DNA of 64,000 nucleotides, taken from assembly GCF_001956295.1 (NCBI RefSeq), contig NZ_MRTD01000008.1:1-64000 (forward strand). The letters run 5' to 3'. The translations under genes and the position numbers were made by a program. The notes under the pieces are model-generated. The model was given only the letters and a program-made list of their open reading frames with translations. It was not told the DNA's origin and did no database searches. Origin of the DNA: Paenibacillus sp. FSL A5-0031. GTDB lineage: Bacteria > Bacillota > Bacilli > Paenibacillales > Paenibacillaceae. Positions 34,501 to 42,865 of the stretch are shown piece by piece. The number at the start of each line of letters is the position of its first letter. Position 1 is the stretch's first letter.

Positions 34501-35624
34501 GTTGATTCTGCCTCCGTCACCAGAAGTTCGGCTGAAGCCACCTCTCTTCCATTTACCCAAAGCGTCACAAGATGAAGCCCGCTATAATGCTTGCGCGTCG
34601 TTAGATCAGCAAAACGATGAGTGCGAACACTTGAAGCTGACGCTCCTCCAGCATACTCGCGATCCGATAGCAGGAAACGTTTCAATGAAGTTTTCCCTCC
34701 AGACTTCACGAATGCAATTCCATATTCGATACGCAGCTTGGCCGGCTCACCCTCACGCAGCTGTACGCGATAGCGTAAAGATACCTCACCGCCAATAGCA
34801 ACCGTCTCTGGGTCTACCTCGATTGCAGCAAAAGCAACAAGCGGGTGTTCCTCTTCTTCTGCAGATGCGTGCTTCGCATACCCAAACAATTCCATGATCT
34901 GCGGACTTGATTGCTTAATCAGCGTACGGCAGCCATGACGAATGATCCAATCGGTCTTCGCATCATTGCCGATCCAAGCCTGCGCAAGCGATATGACAAG
35001 CTCGGGATGATCTTTCGCGATATCATTCAAGTTGTTAGCTACACTCTTGCGCACATAAAGGGAATCATCACATTTCAGCTTCTCCAAAATCGGAACAATC
35101 GGCGATGGGTCTCGCTTAAAGAGCGGCAGCGCCTGCGCCCACGGCAGGCGTGGTCTTATGCCTTCGCTCGCAAGCCGCCTTACGTGCTCATTCGGATGAT
35201 CTGCCCATACAAGCATTTGTTTAGCCATACGCTCTGGATCGGCAAGAATGAATGCTCTTATTGCAAATTCTGAGGTCGAGTATTTCGTAAAGCGCTCCAG
35301 CGCGTCCAAAGACAGCTCCCAGTTTTGCGGCTCCAGTCCAAACACCTCGACGAAGTCCGGAAATATGATAAAAGGCAGCCCTGTGCATTTTTCATCTATT
35401 TGATATAAAACAGCCAGCGCTTCATCATATGCCTGCGGTAATGTAGCACCCAGCGCTTCTGTTATTTTTCGAGTTCGAGCCTTTAACTCTAATTGCTCCC
35501 AGTCACCATCCCTTACACGCTCTGCGAAAAGAACGGCGTCAAAAGGACTCCATGCTGACTTCAGCAAACCCGCAAATTTCTCCAAAAATAATCCATCGTA
35601 CATAGCCTTAAGCGGTTCTGCCAA
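34497..35624 (-). CDS. DNA alkylation repair HEAT-repeat protein (YhaZ-like)
   Basis: 375 aa. Residues about 90-240 are HEAT-like helical pairs (ERFTKYSTSEFAIRAFI, HPNEHVRRLASEGIRPRLPWA, VRKSVANNLNDIAKDHPELV) as in AlkD/AlkF-type glycosylases. RPRLPWA and SVANNLNDIAKDHP are well conserved in that family. A C-terminal Ig-like beta domain of about 100 residues follows, as in B. subtilis YhaZ. Predicted to bind or excise alkylated bases; activity not provable here. It overlaps the FUSC gene by 4 bases. Confidence 0.85.
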   Translation of the reverse strand: MAEPLKAMYDGLFLEKFAGLLKSAWSPFDAVLFAERVRDGDWEQLELKARTRKITEALGATLPQAYDEALAVLYQIDEKCTGLPFIIFPDFVEVFGLEPQNWELSLDALERFTKYSTSEFAIRAFILADPERMAKQMLVWADHPNEHVRRLASEGIRPRLPWAQALPLFKRDPSPIVPILEKLKCDDSLYVRKSVANNLNDIAKDHPELVISLAQAWIGNDAKTDWIIRHGCRTLIKQSSPQIMELFGYAKHASAEEEEHPLVAFAAIEVDPETVAIGGEVSLRYRVQLREGEPAKLRIEYGIAFVKSGGKTSLKRFLLSDREYAGGASASSVRTHRFADLTTRKHYSGLHLVTLWVNGREVASAELLVTEAEST

Positions 35625-35714
35625 ATTAATCCCCTCCTCCAGTTATTATACCGAAAAAACCGATTCGATCACTACTTGCATCCGTTATTCATTTATAACG
35701 GCGCTGCAAGCAGC

Positions 35715-35757
35715 AAAAAAGCTCCGAAACGCCCCTGCAGGAGCGCTCCCGAGCTTG
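35715..35757 (-). terminator. Terminator of spo0M
   Basis: On minus, AAGCTC ... GAGCTT encloses a GC-rich stem (GGGAGCG / CGTTTCGG part), followed by TTTTTTGC. It lies just past the stop at 35773. Confidence 0.75.
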
Positions 35758-35772
35758 TTTTATTTATAAAAA

Positions 35773-36540
35773 TTAAATATAGCGCGCTATGATTCCAGAC
35801 AATTGCTGCGCAATTGCGTTCGGCCCTGCTGACAGCTGCTCATTCGTGAAGCGAGCCCGAACAAATGTCTCATCCATATCCATAGCCTCTGCAAAAAAGG
35901 ATGATAACCCGCGTGCGCGCCGGTCGATTTGGAGCACCAGCTCAAGCTCGCGATCCGATGGATAGAACATCACTTCCAGCTCATCAAGCTGGCCTCGGAA
36001 CTGCGAGGTCGGTACAAATTCCAGCTCTTGAATAAATGGCATTTTGCCGCCAAGACGGGAAGAGTACTCGCATTCTGCCTTGCGCAACCGGAAGCCGAGC
36101 ACATTCAGCGCATCCAGCACCGTGTTCATGGCGTGAGTCGGAACAACTTCGATTCGGTCATTATCACCAGGATCGACGCCTCCGCGAACGTCTAATTCCG
36201 TCTTCACCCATACTGGCGCGCGGCCAATTGTAAGCGGTGTTTGATGGGGCAGCTGAAAGGAGAAAGGCACCTCGCGACTTTCATTTGCCTGCAATGTGAA
36301 GGGAGCGCTCACGTGATAACGTCCGACCACTCCCTGCTGCGTTATTTTACTGTCATTGCTCTCACGTATATATTCTGTCATGACCGATAGCTGTATCGTT
36401 TCAATTCGCTGCTCTACGTTGCCGCCTTGCATTTTGACGATACCTCGAACCTCTTCACCTGGTGCATAACGTGCTTTTTCTAATAGTGTATCAATCTTTG
36501 CTGAGCCAATACCGATGCTTGCCAAAAAACGATTAAACAT
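35773..36540 (-). CDS. spo0M: Sporulation-control protein Spo0M
   Basis: About 255 aa with an arrestin-like fold throughout. It begins MFNRFLASIGIGSAKIDT, the characteristic Spo0M N-terminus, and keeps YAPGEEVRGIV and PFSFQLP. In B. subtilis Spo0M affects sporulation and cell division and is sigma-H dependent. ATG 36540 follows GGAGGTC. Monocistronic with its own terminator. Confidence 0.93.
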   Translation of the reverse strand: MFNRFLASIGIGSAKIDTLLEKARYAPGEEVRGIVKMQGGNVEQRIETIQLSVMTEYIRESNDSKITQQGVVGRYHVSAPFTLQANESREVPFSFQLPHQTPLTIGRAPVWVKTELDVRGGVDPGDNDRIEVVPTHAMNTVLDALNVLGFRLRKAECEYSSRLGGKMPFIQELEFVPTSQFRGQLDELEVMFYPSDRELELVLQIDRRARGLSSFFAEAMDMDETFVRARFTNEQLSAGPNAIAQQLSGIIARYI

Positions 36541-36679
36541 CAAACCGACCTCCACTCATATTATCTTCATTCCGAACTGCATAACCGTATTACGATGTCT
36601 TGAAAATTAAGTTTCAAATTCAAAAACTCATCCTTCGGCGCGTGAAAAATCGTTGAATATGAATGGTGTGAACCCGTCT

Positions 36680-38482
36680 CTAATGGTCTGAATCATCTGA
36701 TTGGCCTAGCTCGCTCTGCTTCTGATCCATCGGCAAATTCGGCTGCTCCATATACGGCAATTGGATGATGAAGGTCGTCCCGACTCCTAGCTTGCTTTCG
36801 GCCGTAATTTGTCCCTGATGATTATTAATAATTTTGAAAGTGACCATTAATCCAAGTCCGGTCCCTTTATCCTTTGTTGTATAAAAGGGTTGACCAATCT
36901 TCGACAGCTGCTCCGCAGGCATGCCTGATCCTTCATCTTTAATGCGTATCAATACTCCGCGATCAGGATCAAGGGACATATTAATCATGACGATGCCACC
37001 ATTATGCATCGCTTCTATCGCATTTTTAAGCACGTTAATAAACGCTTGCTTTAATTGATTCTCAACGCCGTATACCCACAATGGGCGATAGTCAGAATGG
37101 AATTCAATGATCACATTGTGCAAAATAGCTTGTGTCTCCAGTAAATTAACCGTGTCCGCCATTAATTGACGGCAATCTTTGTACACAAATTCATAAACCT
37201 GCGGCTTGGAGAGCATAAGTAGCTCGCTGACAATTGACTCGATACGGATGAGCTCTGTTTTCATAATGTCGTAAAAATGGTTGATATTGCCCCGGCCCGA
37301 CGAAAGCAGCTGCATAAACCCTTTTAACGAGGTAAGCGGATTTCGGATTTCATGTGCAATGCCCGCCGCTAATTGACCTGCAACATAAAGCTTCTCAGAA
37401 TTAATGAGCAGCTCCTCATTCTTCTTCCTCTCAGAAATATCCCGAATAATGACTTGTTCAATTTGTTTACCCGAAAAGGTAGAGCTCACCCTTACCATTT
37501 CTGTATGAAGCAGCGTCCCTTGAGTGGACATCCATTGCAGCTCGATTGGCTTATTGGGCGCATCATCTCCTGCTTGGCCTGCCGTGAGCCATGCTTCCAA
37601 TTCATTATGATAGGGTTCGGCCAATAAGTTATAAATATTTGTACCGATTATTTTATCCGCTGAATCTACTTCGAATAAACGCAAGCCAGCACGGTTCATA
37701 AATTCCCATTTGCCGTCGCTTATTAAAGCTATCGTATCTATGGAGTTCTCCACTAGAAGTTTATAACGCTCATTCATTTGAGTATATTTGTTGGATGCAA
37801 ACCAGGTGGTAAGACTGAAGCTGAGGATAAATAAAGTAGATAAACCAAGTAAAGATGCAAGAATCAGCAAATATTGGTTTAGAAGATCTGTAGATAAAAC
37901 ATCGCTATAATCAACCTGCAGCGCGTGCATGCCAACTTGATGAACGACTATATTAGACAATCCGAGTGATAAGCAGCTTTTTATCTTATACCTTAACCCC
38001 TTTGTTTCCAGCCAATAAAAAGCCAAATATGCGCCAATAAAGTTGACTCCAAACGAAATCCAATATAGCAGCCAGTCCATTTTTAGGATGATGACCGATT
38101 CGGAAAGCATCGACAGGTAATGAAGCATAGTCGCTCCAAAAGCCATTAATAGAGCGCCGAATAAAATGCGTACCGATGAGAGATTTTTCTTTTGCATAAC
38201 AACTAATGAGACATAAATGATAATGACACATGCGAATACTATAGGGAGCATGCTCCAATTCATGACCAATCTATAATGGGATGCAAGCAATAAAACAACA
38301 TGCATCGTCCATAGGCCAAGTCCAAATACGGCAGCACCGCCAATGATCCAATTGATGCCGTGTGTCTGTTCTTTTGGCAGAGGCTTTTCAATCATTTTCA
38401 GCATCGTATAGGATGCAAAACACATGATGAAGAGCGATAAAACTAAATAAAACCAATTTCCCTCTATAACTAGGTCGCTCAT
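36680..38482 (-). CDS. MHYT-like membrane sensor histidine kinase with PAS
   Basis: 600 aa. The first 240 residues have seven or so membrane helices with His-containing motifs (LWTMHVV, TMLHYLSM, VVHQVGMH) like the MHYT domain, thought to bind metal and sense oxygen, CO or NO. A PAS domain covers about 245-375. HisKA has the phospho-His in GIAHEIRNPLTSLKG; the ATPase has NVLKNAIEAM, DEGSGM and GTGLGL. No response regulator is adjacent, so it may feed the sporulation phosphorelay (KinA-E-like); that is inference. Confidence 0.9.
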   Translation of the reverse strand: MSDLVIEGNWFYLVLSLFIMCFASYTMLKMIEKPLPKEQTHGINWIIGGAAVFGLGLWTMHVVLLLASHYRLVMNWSMLPIVFACVIIIYVSLVVMQKKNLSSVRILFGALLMAFGATMLHYLSMLSESVIILKMDWLLYWISFGVNFIGAYLAFYWLETKGLRYKIKSCLSLGLSNIVVHQVGMHALQVDYSDVLSTDLLNQYLLILASLLGLSTLFILSFSLTTWFASNKYTQMNERYKLLVENSIDTIALISDGKWEFMNRAGLRLFEVDSADKIIGTNIYNLLAEPYHNELEAWLTAGQAGDDAPNKPIELQWMSTQGTLLHTEMVRVSSTFSGKQIEQVIIRDISERKKNEELLINSEKLYVAGQLAAGIAHEIRNPLTSLKGFMQLLSSGRGNINHFYDIMKTELIRIESIVSELLMLSKPQVYEFVYKDCRQLMADTVNLLETQAILHNVIIEFHSDYRPLWVYGVENQLKQAFINVLKNAIEAMHNGGIVMINMSLDPDRGVLIRIKDEGSGMPAEQLSKIGQPFYTTKDKGTGLGLMVTFKIINNHQGQITAESKLGVGTTFIIQLPYMEQPNLPMDQKQSELGQSDDSDH

Positions 38483-38762
38483 AGAACTCCTTAAATAACC
38501 ATTAATTTGCTTTCAAATAGTAAAATTCGACAAAATCCTTTAAAAACCTCTCTTTGTCCCGGCAATATTTCAATTTTTTGTAAGAAATCGAGAGTGAGTT
38601 TCTCTTCTGCTCATCTTCGGCTATTATGTTAGAATGACCTTAGTAGAAACAGGCGATAATAGTCTAATAGGCATTGCTAGATTTGATCATTTCGCTTCGT
38701 AATAGCACGAGGCTTACGTCAGACATTATTACCGCTTCTTAAAATGTGTAGGAGGAAAAGCA

Positions 38763-39245
38763 ATGAAAATCATTAAAGAGTTTAAAGAGTTTGCAATGAG
38801 AGGCAATGTCATCGATCTAGCGGTCGGGGTCATTATCGGAGGAGCTTTTGGTAAAATCGTAACTTCTCTGGTTAACGATGTGATTATGCCGCCGATCGGC
38901 GTGGTTTTGGGAGGAGTCGATTTTAAGGATTTAAAAATCCCTCTCTATACCAAAGAACATGCCGCCAAAGTCGCCGCTAGTAGCAAAGATAAGATTGATG
39001 AAACCTTGCTGCCTACCATTAATTATGGCCAATTCATAAACGTAATGCTGGACTTTATTATCGTTGCATTCTGTATCTTTCTGCTTGTAAAAGTAATCAA
39101 CGTGCTTCGCCGCAATGAGAAGAAGGAAGCTCCACCTGTTGAAGTGACCGAGAAGGATTGCCCTTACTGCTTGTCCAAAATACCTGTGAAGGCTACGCGC
39201 TGCAAGCACTGCACATCCCAGCTAGAGGCTGCTGCACATGGCTGA
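38763..39245 (+). CDS. mscL: Large-conductance mechanosensitive channel with C-terminal zinc ribbon
   Basis: 160 aa. Residues 1-120 are a regular Msc[25 protein letters not shown] for TM1 and the [20 protein letters not shown]2 region (each quoted in part). The channel opens under membrane tension to release solutes. Unusually, an extra C-terminal segment carries CPYCLSKIP ... RCKHC, a zinc ribbon, instead of ending after the short helical bundle. AGGAGG precedes the ATG. Its end overlaps the NUDIX gene by 8 bases. Confidence 0.95.
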   Translation: MKIIKEFKEFAMRGNVIDLAVGVIIGGAFGKIVTSLVNDVIMPPIGVVLGGVDFKDLKIPLYTKEHAAKVAASSKDKIDETLLPTINYGQFINVMLDFIIVAFCIFLLVKVINVLRRNEKKEAPPVEVTEKDCPYCLSKIPVKATRCKHCTSQLEAAAHG

Positions 39246-39873
39246 TGAGCTCTTTGACATTTATGACGAGCAGCTTCGGCCGCTGGGCACAGCAACACGC
39301 GCAGAGACGCATGCGAATGGTTATTGGCACCGCAGCTTCCATTGCTGGCTGACGCGCCGCGAAGGAAACCGCAGGTTCGTGCGGTTTCAGCTGCGTCAGG
39401 CAGGCAAGGATACAAATCCGGGCTGTTACGATATCACGGCGGCCGGTCATTTGAGTGCGGGCGAAACGATTCGCGAGGCCATTCGTGAGCTTGAGGAAGA
39501 ACTAGGGGTTTCCGCCTCATTTGAACAACTCATGCCCCTCGGGCAAATTAGGGAAAATGTGAGCGGTGAAGTAAATGGAAAACCCTTTATCGACCGTGAA
39601 GTCAGTGACGTTTTTGGCCTTGTGTGCGAGTTGCCTTTGACAGAACTTCTGCTGCAGCCTGAAGAAGTGGCCGGCGTTTATGAGGCTGATCTAGATGAGC
39701 TGATTGCATTGTTTGAAGGCTCTTTATCTGCGGTTTCTGCGTCAGGTGTTGAGCTCGGCGATCAGAACGAGCAGCTGACGATTGTCCAGCGCTCCGTTTC
39801 GGCGAAGCAATTCGTGCCTCGCGAGTTTTCTTATTATACGAGCGTACTTCAGTCTCTGCGCGGTTGTACTTAA
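39238..39873 (+). CDS. NUDIX hydrolase
   Basis: 211 aa. The Nudix box [22 protein letters not shown] (split here: [12 protein letters not shown] / [10 protein letters not shown]) fits GX5EX7REUXEEXGU. The N-terminus, [19 protein letters not shown], resembles IPP-isomerase-like NUDIX proteins such as B. subtilis relatives of Idi-1 fold, though substrate is open. Its start overlaps mscL (8 bases), so the two are co-translated. Its last 270 bases lie antisense to the 3' end of the tyrosinase-like frame. Confidence 0.9.
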   Translation: MADELFDIYDEQLRPLGTATRAETHANGYWHRSFHCWLTRREGNRRFVRFQLRQAGKDTNPGCYDITAAGHLSAGETIREAIRELEEELGVSASFEQLMPLGQIRENVSGEVNGKPFIDREVSDVFGLVCELPLTELLLQPEEVAGVYEADLDELIALFEGSLSAVSASGVELGDQNEQLTIVQRSVSAKQFVPREFSYYTSVLQSLRGCT

Positions 39874-40375
39874 GGGATGCCCTGCTTTTGCTAGCGGGAT
39901 CGCGAACGCCCATTGTTCGCTCCCAATTGCTATACCACTGGTCAATTAAGCCATGGATATTATAAAATTCGGTATTGCGCGGCGCTAGGTCAAAATCATT
40001 CAGCTCGGGCTGATTGTACAACCTCGCCGCCATTTCATGAAAACACCCGTGAAGATTGTACTCAATAAAGCTGCCCAGCTGATCGGCTGTAGCGAATGAA
40101 CGCGGATTGTTCTGTACTCGCTGCTCTGCGCCTGGATTAAAGCAGGAGGAACGCCTGATCTCCTCAGGCACTTGGTTCCAGCCAGCAATCCAGCTGCGGT
40201 CATAGCCCATCGAATCATGCCAGCTGTATACCCTATTAATAAAATCTCGATGAAATTTCAGAAACCGATCGCCATAACCCGGCGGCGGTATCGTTCCCGG
40301 AACCAAATGATTCGTATGATGCCATACGCGGTGCTCATCTAACAACGCTTGCGGAAAATTAGGTATTCGCGGCAT
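39602..40375 (-). CDS. Tyrosinase-like di-copper protein with basic tail
   Basis: About 257 aa from ATG 40375, which has GGAGGGAAAGAGG upstream. The first 155 residues look like a compact tyrosinase: CuA candidates His20/His23 and His42 in the typical F-x-HRDF motif; CuB His109 and His113 (NLHGCFH) and His141 in IHGLIDQWYSNWE (HxxxDxxW). No signal peptide. The 100-residue tail is basic, low-complexity and antisense to the NUDIX gene, so it may be read-through after loss of a stop near 39870. A sigma-K-like promoter upstream points to a spore-coat role, for example oxidative cross-linking. Confidence 0.75.
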   Translation of the reverse strand: MPRIPNFPQALLDEHRVWHHTNHLVPGTIPPPGYGDRFLKFHRDFINRVYSWHDSMGYDRSWIAGWNQVPEEIRRSSCFNPGAEQRVQNNPRSFATADQLGSFIEYNLHGCFHEMAARLYNQPELNDFDLAPRNTEFYNIHGLIDQWYSNWERTMGVRDPASKSRASLKYNRAETEVRSYNKKTREARIASPKRSAGQSSAARSDRRAQHLTQKPQIKSLQTMQSAHLDQPHKRRPLLQAAAEVLSKATRTQGQKRH

Positions 40376-40421
40376 CCTCTTTCCCTCCAAACTTATACAT
40401 GATTCTCGTCTCTCACTCCTA

Positions 40422-40450
40422 TAACGTATGCAGCCCATACAACTCCTGTG
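40422..40450 (-). promoter_or_regulatory. Sigma-K-type promoter of the tyrosinase-like gene
   Basis: On minus: CACA (40447-40450), exactly 16 bases, then CATACGTTA (40422-40430). This equals the B. subtilis sigma-K consensus mACm-N16-CATAnnnTA. It lies about 47 bases upstream of the ATG at 40375, leaving room for a leader with the ribosome site. Confidence 0.6.
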
Positions 40451-40472
40451 ATATGCCTCCTTTTTAAATAAC

Positions 40473-40508
40473 AAAAAGGACTGCCAACATAGAATATTGA
40501 CAGCCCTT
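40473..40508 (-). terminator. Terminator of the Cys-rich gene
   Basis: A 13-bp stem with three G-T pairs (AGGGCTGTCAATA with TATGTTGGCAGTCCT on minus), followed by TTTTTG. Directly after the stop at 40524. Confidence 0.75.
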
Positions 40509-40523
40509 CCTATTAAATTGAAA

Positions 40524-40946
40524 TTACCAAAATTGACGACGGCATTCATCTACTTCTCTTTTGACGCAAATATCAAATGAGACGGTTACATCATGATTTC
40601 TTCCGAACGCACAGAAAATTCTTACACAGTCCTTGTCGCGTGTGCAGAAGAAGTTAACTACACGGCAATGGCAATCGATTAAGTTTTGAACGGCTCTTGC
40701 ATCACGACATCGTATCGCTCTCACAAGTTTTGCAGCAGTGCGCTCATCCTTCAACTGTTTAAAAATATCACTTAACTCAGCTCCTGCTTCTTGCATCGCT
40801 TCAACTGCCGGGTCTTCTCTGCGGCCGCAGCTTTTTTGCTCCACTGGGCTTATGCACTCAGAAGAGATCCGAGCTCGGCTATTTGTTTTGCTTGTTTTAC
40901 GAGCCGCTTTTACATTGCTAACTTTCAGTATTGATTTAGCAGACAT
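40524..40946 (-). CDS. Cys-rich, probable spore-coat protein
   Basis: 140 aa. A basic, Ser/Lys-rich N-terminus (SAKSILKVSNVKAARKTSK), a short helical middle, and a C-terminal part dense in Cys: CRDARAVQNLIDCHCRVVNFFC, then CVRIFC, DICVKREVDEC (quoted in parts). Cross-linkable Cys, small size and basic tail suit a coat or exosporium protein, but no family is recognised. GGGAGGTGG precedes the ATG, and CATAGAATA, a sigma-K -10, lies 30 bases before the start. Divergent from the Met-rich gene. Confidence 0.7.
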   Translation of the reverse strand: MSAKSILKVSNVKAARKTSKTNSRARISSECISPVEQKSCGRREDPAVEAMQEAGAELSDIFKQLKDERTAAKLVRAIRCRDARAVQNLIDCHCRVVNFFCTRDKDCVRIFCAFGRNHDVTVSFDICVKREVDECRRQFW

Positions 40947-40975
40947 ATTACTCCACCTCCCTCTCGAACATACTC

Positions 40976-40984
40976 TATTCTATG
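40976..40984 (-). promoter_or_regulatory. Sigma-K-like -10 of the Cys-rich gene
   Basis: CATAGAATA on minus fits CATAnnnTA exactly. The -35 is poor: no mACm at the ideal 16-base distance, though AAC occurs closer. Weaker than the element at 40422. Confidence 0.35.
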
Positions 40985-41110
40985 TAAATTTAAGAGAGTT
41001 GCATGGACGAGTATCGCCCTCCATATGTTGAATTTAACCTTCCGTTGTTGTATGACCCGCTCGCTTCCTGCATACCTATATGACATACCATACGAATGGA
41101 GGTCTTTGGC

Positions 41111-41728
41111 TTGGCAGAAAATATGATGAGCATGGGCAATATCGGCAATATGGGCAATGTGCCAAACCCCGGCAACATGGGGAGCATGAGCAATATGCCG
41201 AACGCTGGGAACGCGGGCAGCATGCCAAACATGAACACCATGAGCAGTATGCCGAATACAGGGAATGTGGGCAGCATGTCCAATATGAGCAATATGGGCA
41301 ATATGCCAAACGTCGGCAGTATGGGTGGCATGCCTAATATGAGCAACATGCAAAACGCAGGCAGTATGGGCGGAATGCCCAATATGAGCAACATGCAAAA
41401 CGCAGGCAGTATGGGCGGAATGCCCAATATGAGCAACATGGCAGGCATGGAGAAACCCGCTCCAGTGATCTATGAAGCCGAAGCGCAGCACACGGCAATG
41501 GTGATGGAGGTACGCGATAGGATTATGAACATGTGCGGCGGTCATATGCATAAATACGTTTGCGTCCAGACCATCGATGGACATGTATTTGAAGGCAAGC
41601 TTATGCATATCGATCACTGCATTCTTTATTTGCAATGTACGATGCGAGACCCGCGCGCTTTCATGAACCCGTACAATGCGGTGCTGCCACTCGTTCTGTA
41701 TGAGCTTCTTGTCATCACACTGCTCTAA
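41111..41728 (+). CDS. Met/Asn/Gly-rich repeat protein with Sm-like C-terminus
   Basis: About 205 aa. Residues 1-110 are repeats such as NMGNM, SMSNMSNM and NAGSMGGMPNMSNMQ (15 aa, three near-perfect copies), very rich in Met. The last 85 residues hold MCGGHMHKYVCVQTIDGHVFEG then KLMHIDHCILYLQC (read in parts), resembling a small Sm/Hfq-like barrel (V-x-T-x-D-G-x-x-F-x-G-x-L). I use TTG 41111, 7 bases after GGAGGT; ATG 41096 overlaps that site. Met-x-x-Met arrays can bind Cu(I). It may be a coat protein; function unknown. Confidence 0.75.
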   Translation: MAENMMSMGNIGNMGNVPNPGNMGSMSNMPNAGNAGSMPNMNTMSSMPNTGNVGSMSNMSNMGNMPNVGSMGGMPNMSNMQNAGSMGGMPNMSNMQNAGSMGGMPNMSNMAGMEKPAPVIYEAEAQHTAMVMEVRDRIMNMCGGHMHKYVCVQTIDGHVFEGKLMHIDHCILYLQCTMRDPRAFMNPYNAVLPLVLYELLVITLL

Positions 41729-41854
41729 TTATCAAGTTAGGCTTAGATACATTCGACAAAAGCATGTCCCTTTTGACATCGACGGTCTATGACTGCGAAA
41801 GCTGTCATACATATGCATAGAATGAAACGTCGATGAAATGAGGGGAGTAGACTC

Positions 41855-42751
41855 ATGATTGAACGGATAAATCGGCTTCAAATAGAACTCCCGCCATCAC
41901 CTTACGCGGATGCGAACGCCGCGGCAGCAGTGCAGGAGCTGCTTGGAGGAAAATTTGGTGAAATGTCCACCTTAAACAACTACATGTACCAATCCTTTAA
42001 TTTCCGTGAGAAAAAGAAGCTTAAACCGTTCTACGACCTAGTATCCAGCATAACAGCAGAGGAATTTGGCCATGTGGAGCTTGTTTCGACAGCTATTAAT
42101 ATGGTGTTAACAGGGACAACAAGTCCCGGTGATCCAAATTCTGCTCCACTAAAGGAAGGCATAAATAAGCGCAACAGCTATTTTTTTATACAAACCGGTC
42201 AAACCTCGCTGCCAGGTGATTCGATGGGACGCGCATGGACTGGTGATAATGTATTTAGCAGCGGCAATCTCGTGCTTGATCTGCTGCATAATTTCTTCTT
42301 GGAGTGCGGAGCACGAACGCATAAAATGCGAGTATTTGAGATGACGGATCATCCTACAGCAAGGGCAATGATTGGCTATTTGCTCGTTCGCGGCGGCGTC
42401 CATGTCCTTGCCTATGCCAAAGCGCTCGAAATCGCAACGGGTGTTGATGTGAAGAAGCTTATCCCTATTCCCGACCTTAGCAACAACAGCTTCGAAACGG
42501 CTCGAAAATACGAAGCAATGGGACTTGGCAACAAGCTGTACACATTCAGCCAGAACGACTACAAGGATATTGTCCTCATTTGGAATGGACAAAATCCGCT
42601 TACCGGCGCTGAGCTTGAGGTCATTCAGGGCGCACCGCAAGGCGCACCTATGCCTGATTTGAGCGAGCTTCCAGAAGAGTTTGCGCCAGGCATCTCGCAA
42701 GAGGATTTTATTGAAATTGCCCGTCGGCTGCAAAAAAACGCTGGACTATAA
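41855..42751 (+). CDS. Manganese catalase
   Basis: 298 aa di-manganese catalase, degrading H2O2. Ligand motifs: Glu in GGKFGEMSTLNNYM, EEFGH, and LECGARTHK ... GGVHVLAY. Length and sequence are those of B. subtilis YdbD; CotJC is a shorter spore-coat relative. GAGGGGAG precedes the ATG. It follows the Met-rich gene by 126 bases on the same strand and may serve the same spore-surface role. Confidence 0.93.
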   Translation: MIERINRLQIELPPSPYADANAAAAVQELLGGKFGEMSTLNNYMYQSFNFREKKKLKPFYDLVSSITAEEFGHVELVSTAINMVLTGTTSPGDPNSAPLKEGINKRNSYFFIQTGQTSLPGDSMGRAWTGDNVFSSGNLVLDLLHNFFLECGARTHKMRVFEMTDHPTARAMIGYLLVRGGVHVLAYAKALEIATGVDVKKLIPIPDLSNNSFETARKYEAMGLGNKLYTFSQNDYKDIVLIWNGQNPLTGAELEVIQGAPQGAPMPDLSELPEEFAPGISQEDFIEIARRLQKNAGL

Positions 42752-42767
42752 TCAAGTCATGCTTCAA

Positions 42768-42811
42768 GGAAGACCTCCTTATGCGCGCAAAGCGGCTTGG
42801 AGGTCTTCCTG
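42768..42811. other. Perfect 12-bp hairpin without a U tract
   Basis: AGGAAGACCTCC and GGAGGTCTTCCT flank a 20-base loop, just past the catalase stop. On plus it is followed by GCTCCTATTCC, so it is not a standard terminator. It may be a weak or protein-assisted terminator or protect the catalase mRNA end. Confidence 0.6.
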
Positions 42812-42865
42812 CTCCTATTCCCTCGTTTTCCTATGCTATACTAAACAAAAGGCGAGGGAACGAAG

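Noticed and set aside
41080..41635. His/Cys-rich or His-Ala-Ile-rich frames overlapping the Met-rich gene
   Set aside because: Other-frame translations of the Met-rich repeat; the plus frame with TTG start has the ribosome site and the conserved C-terminal domain.
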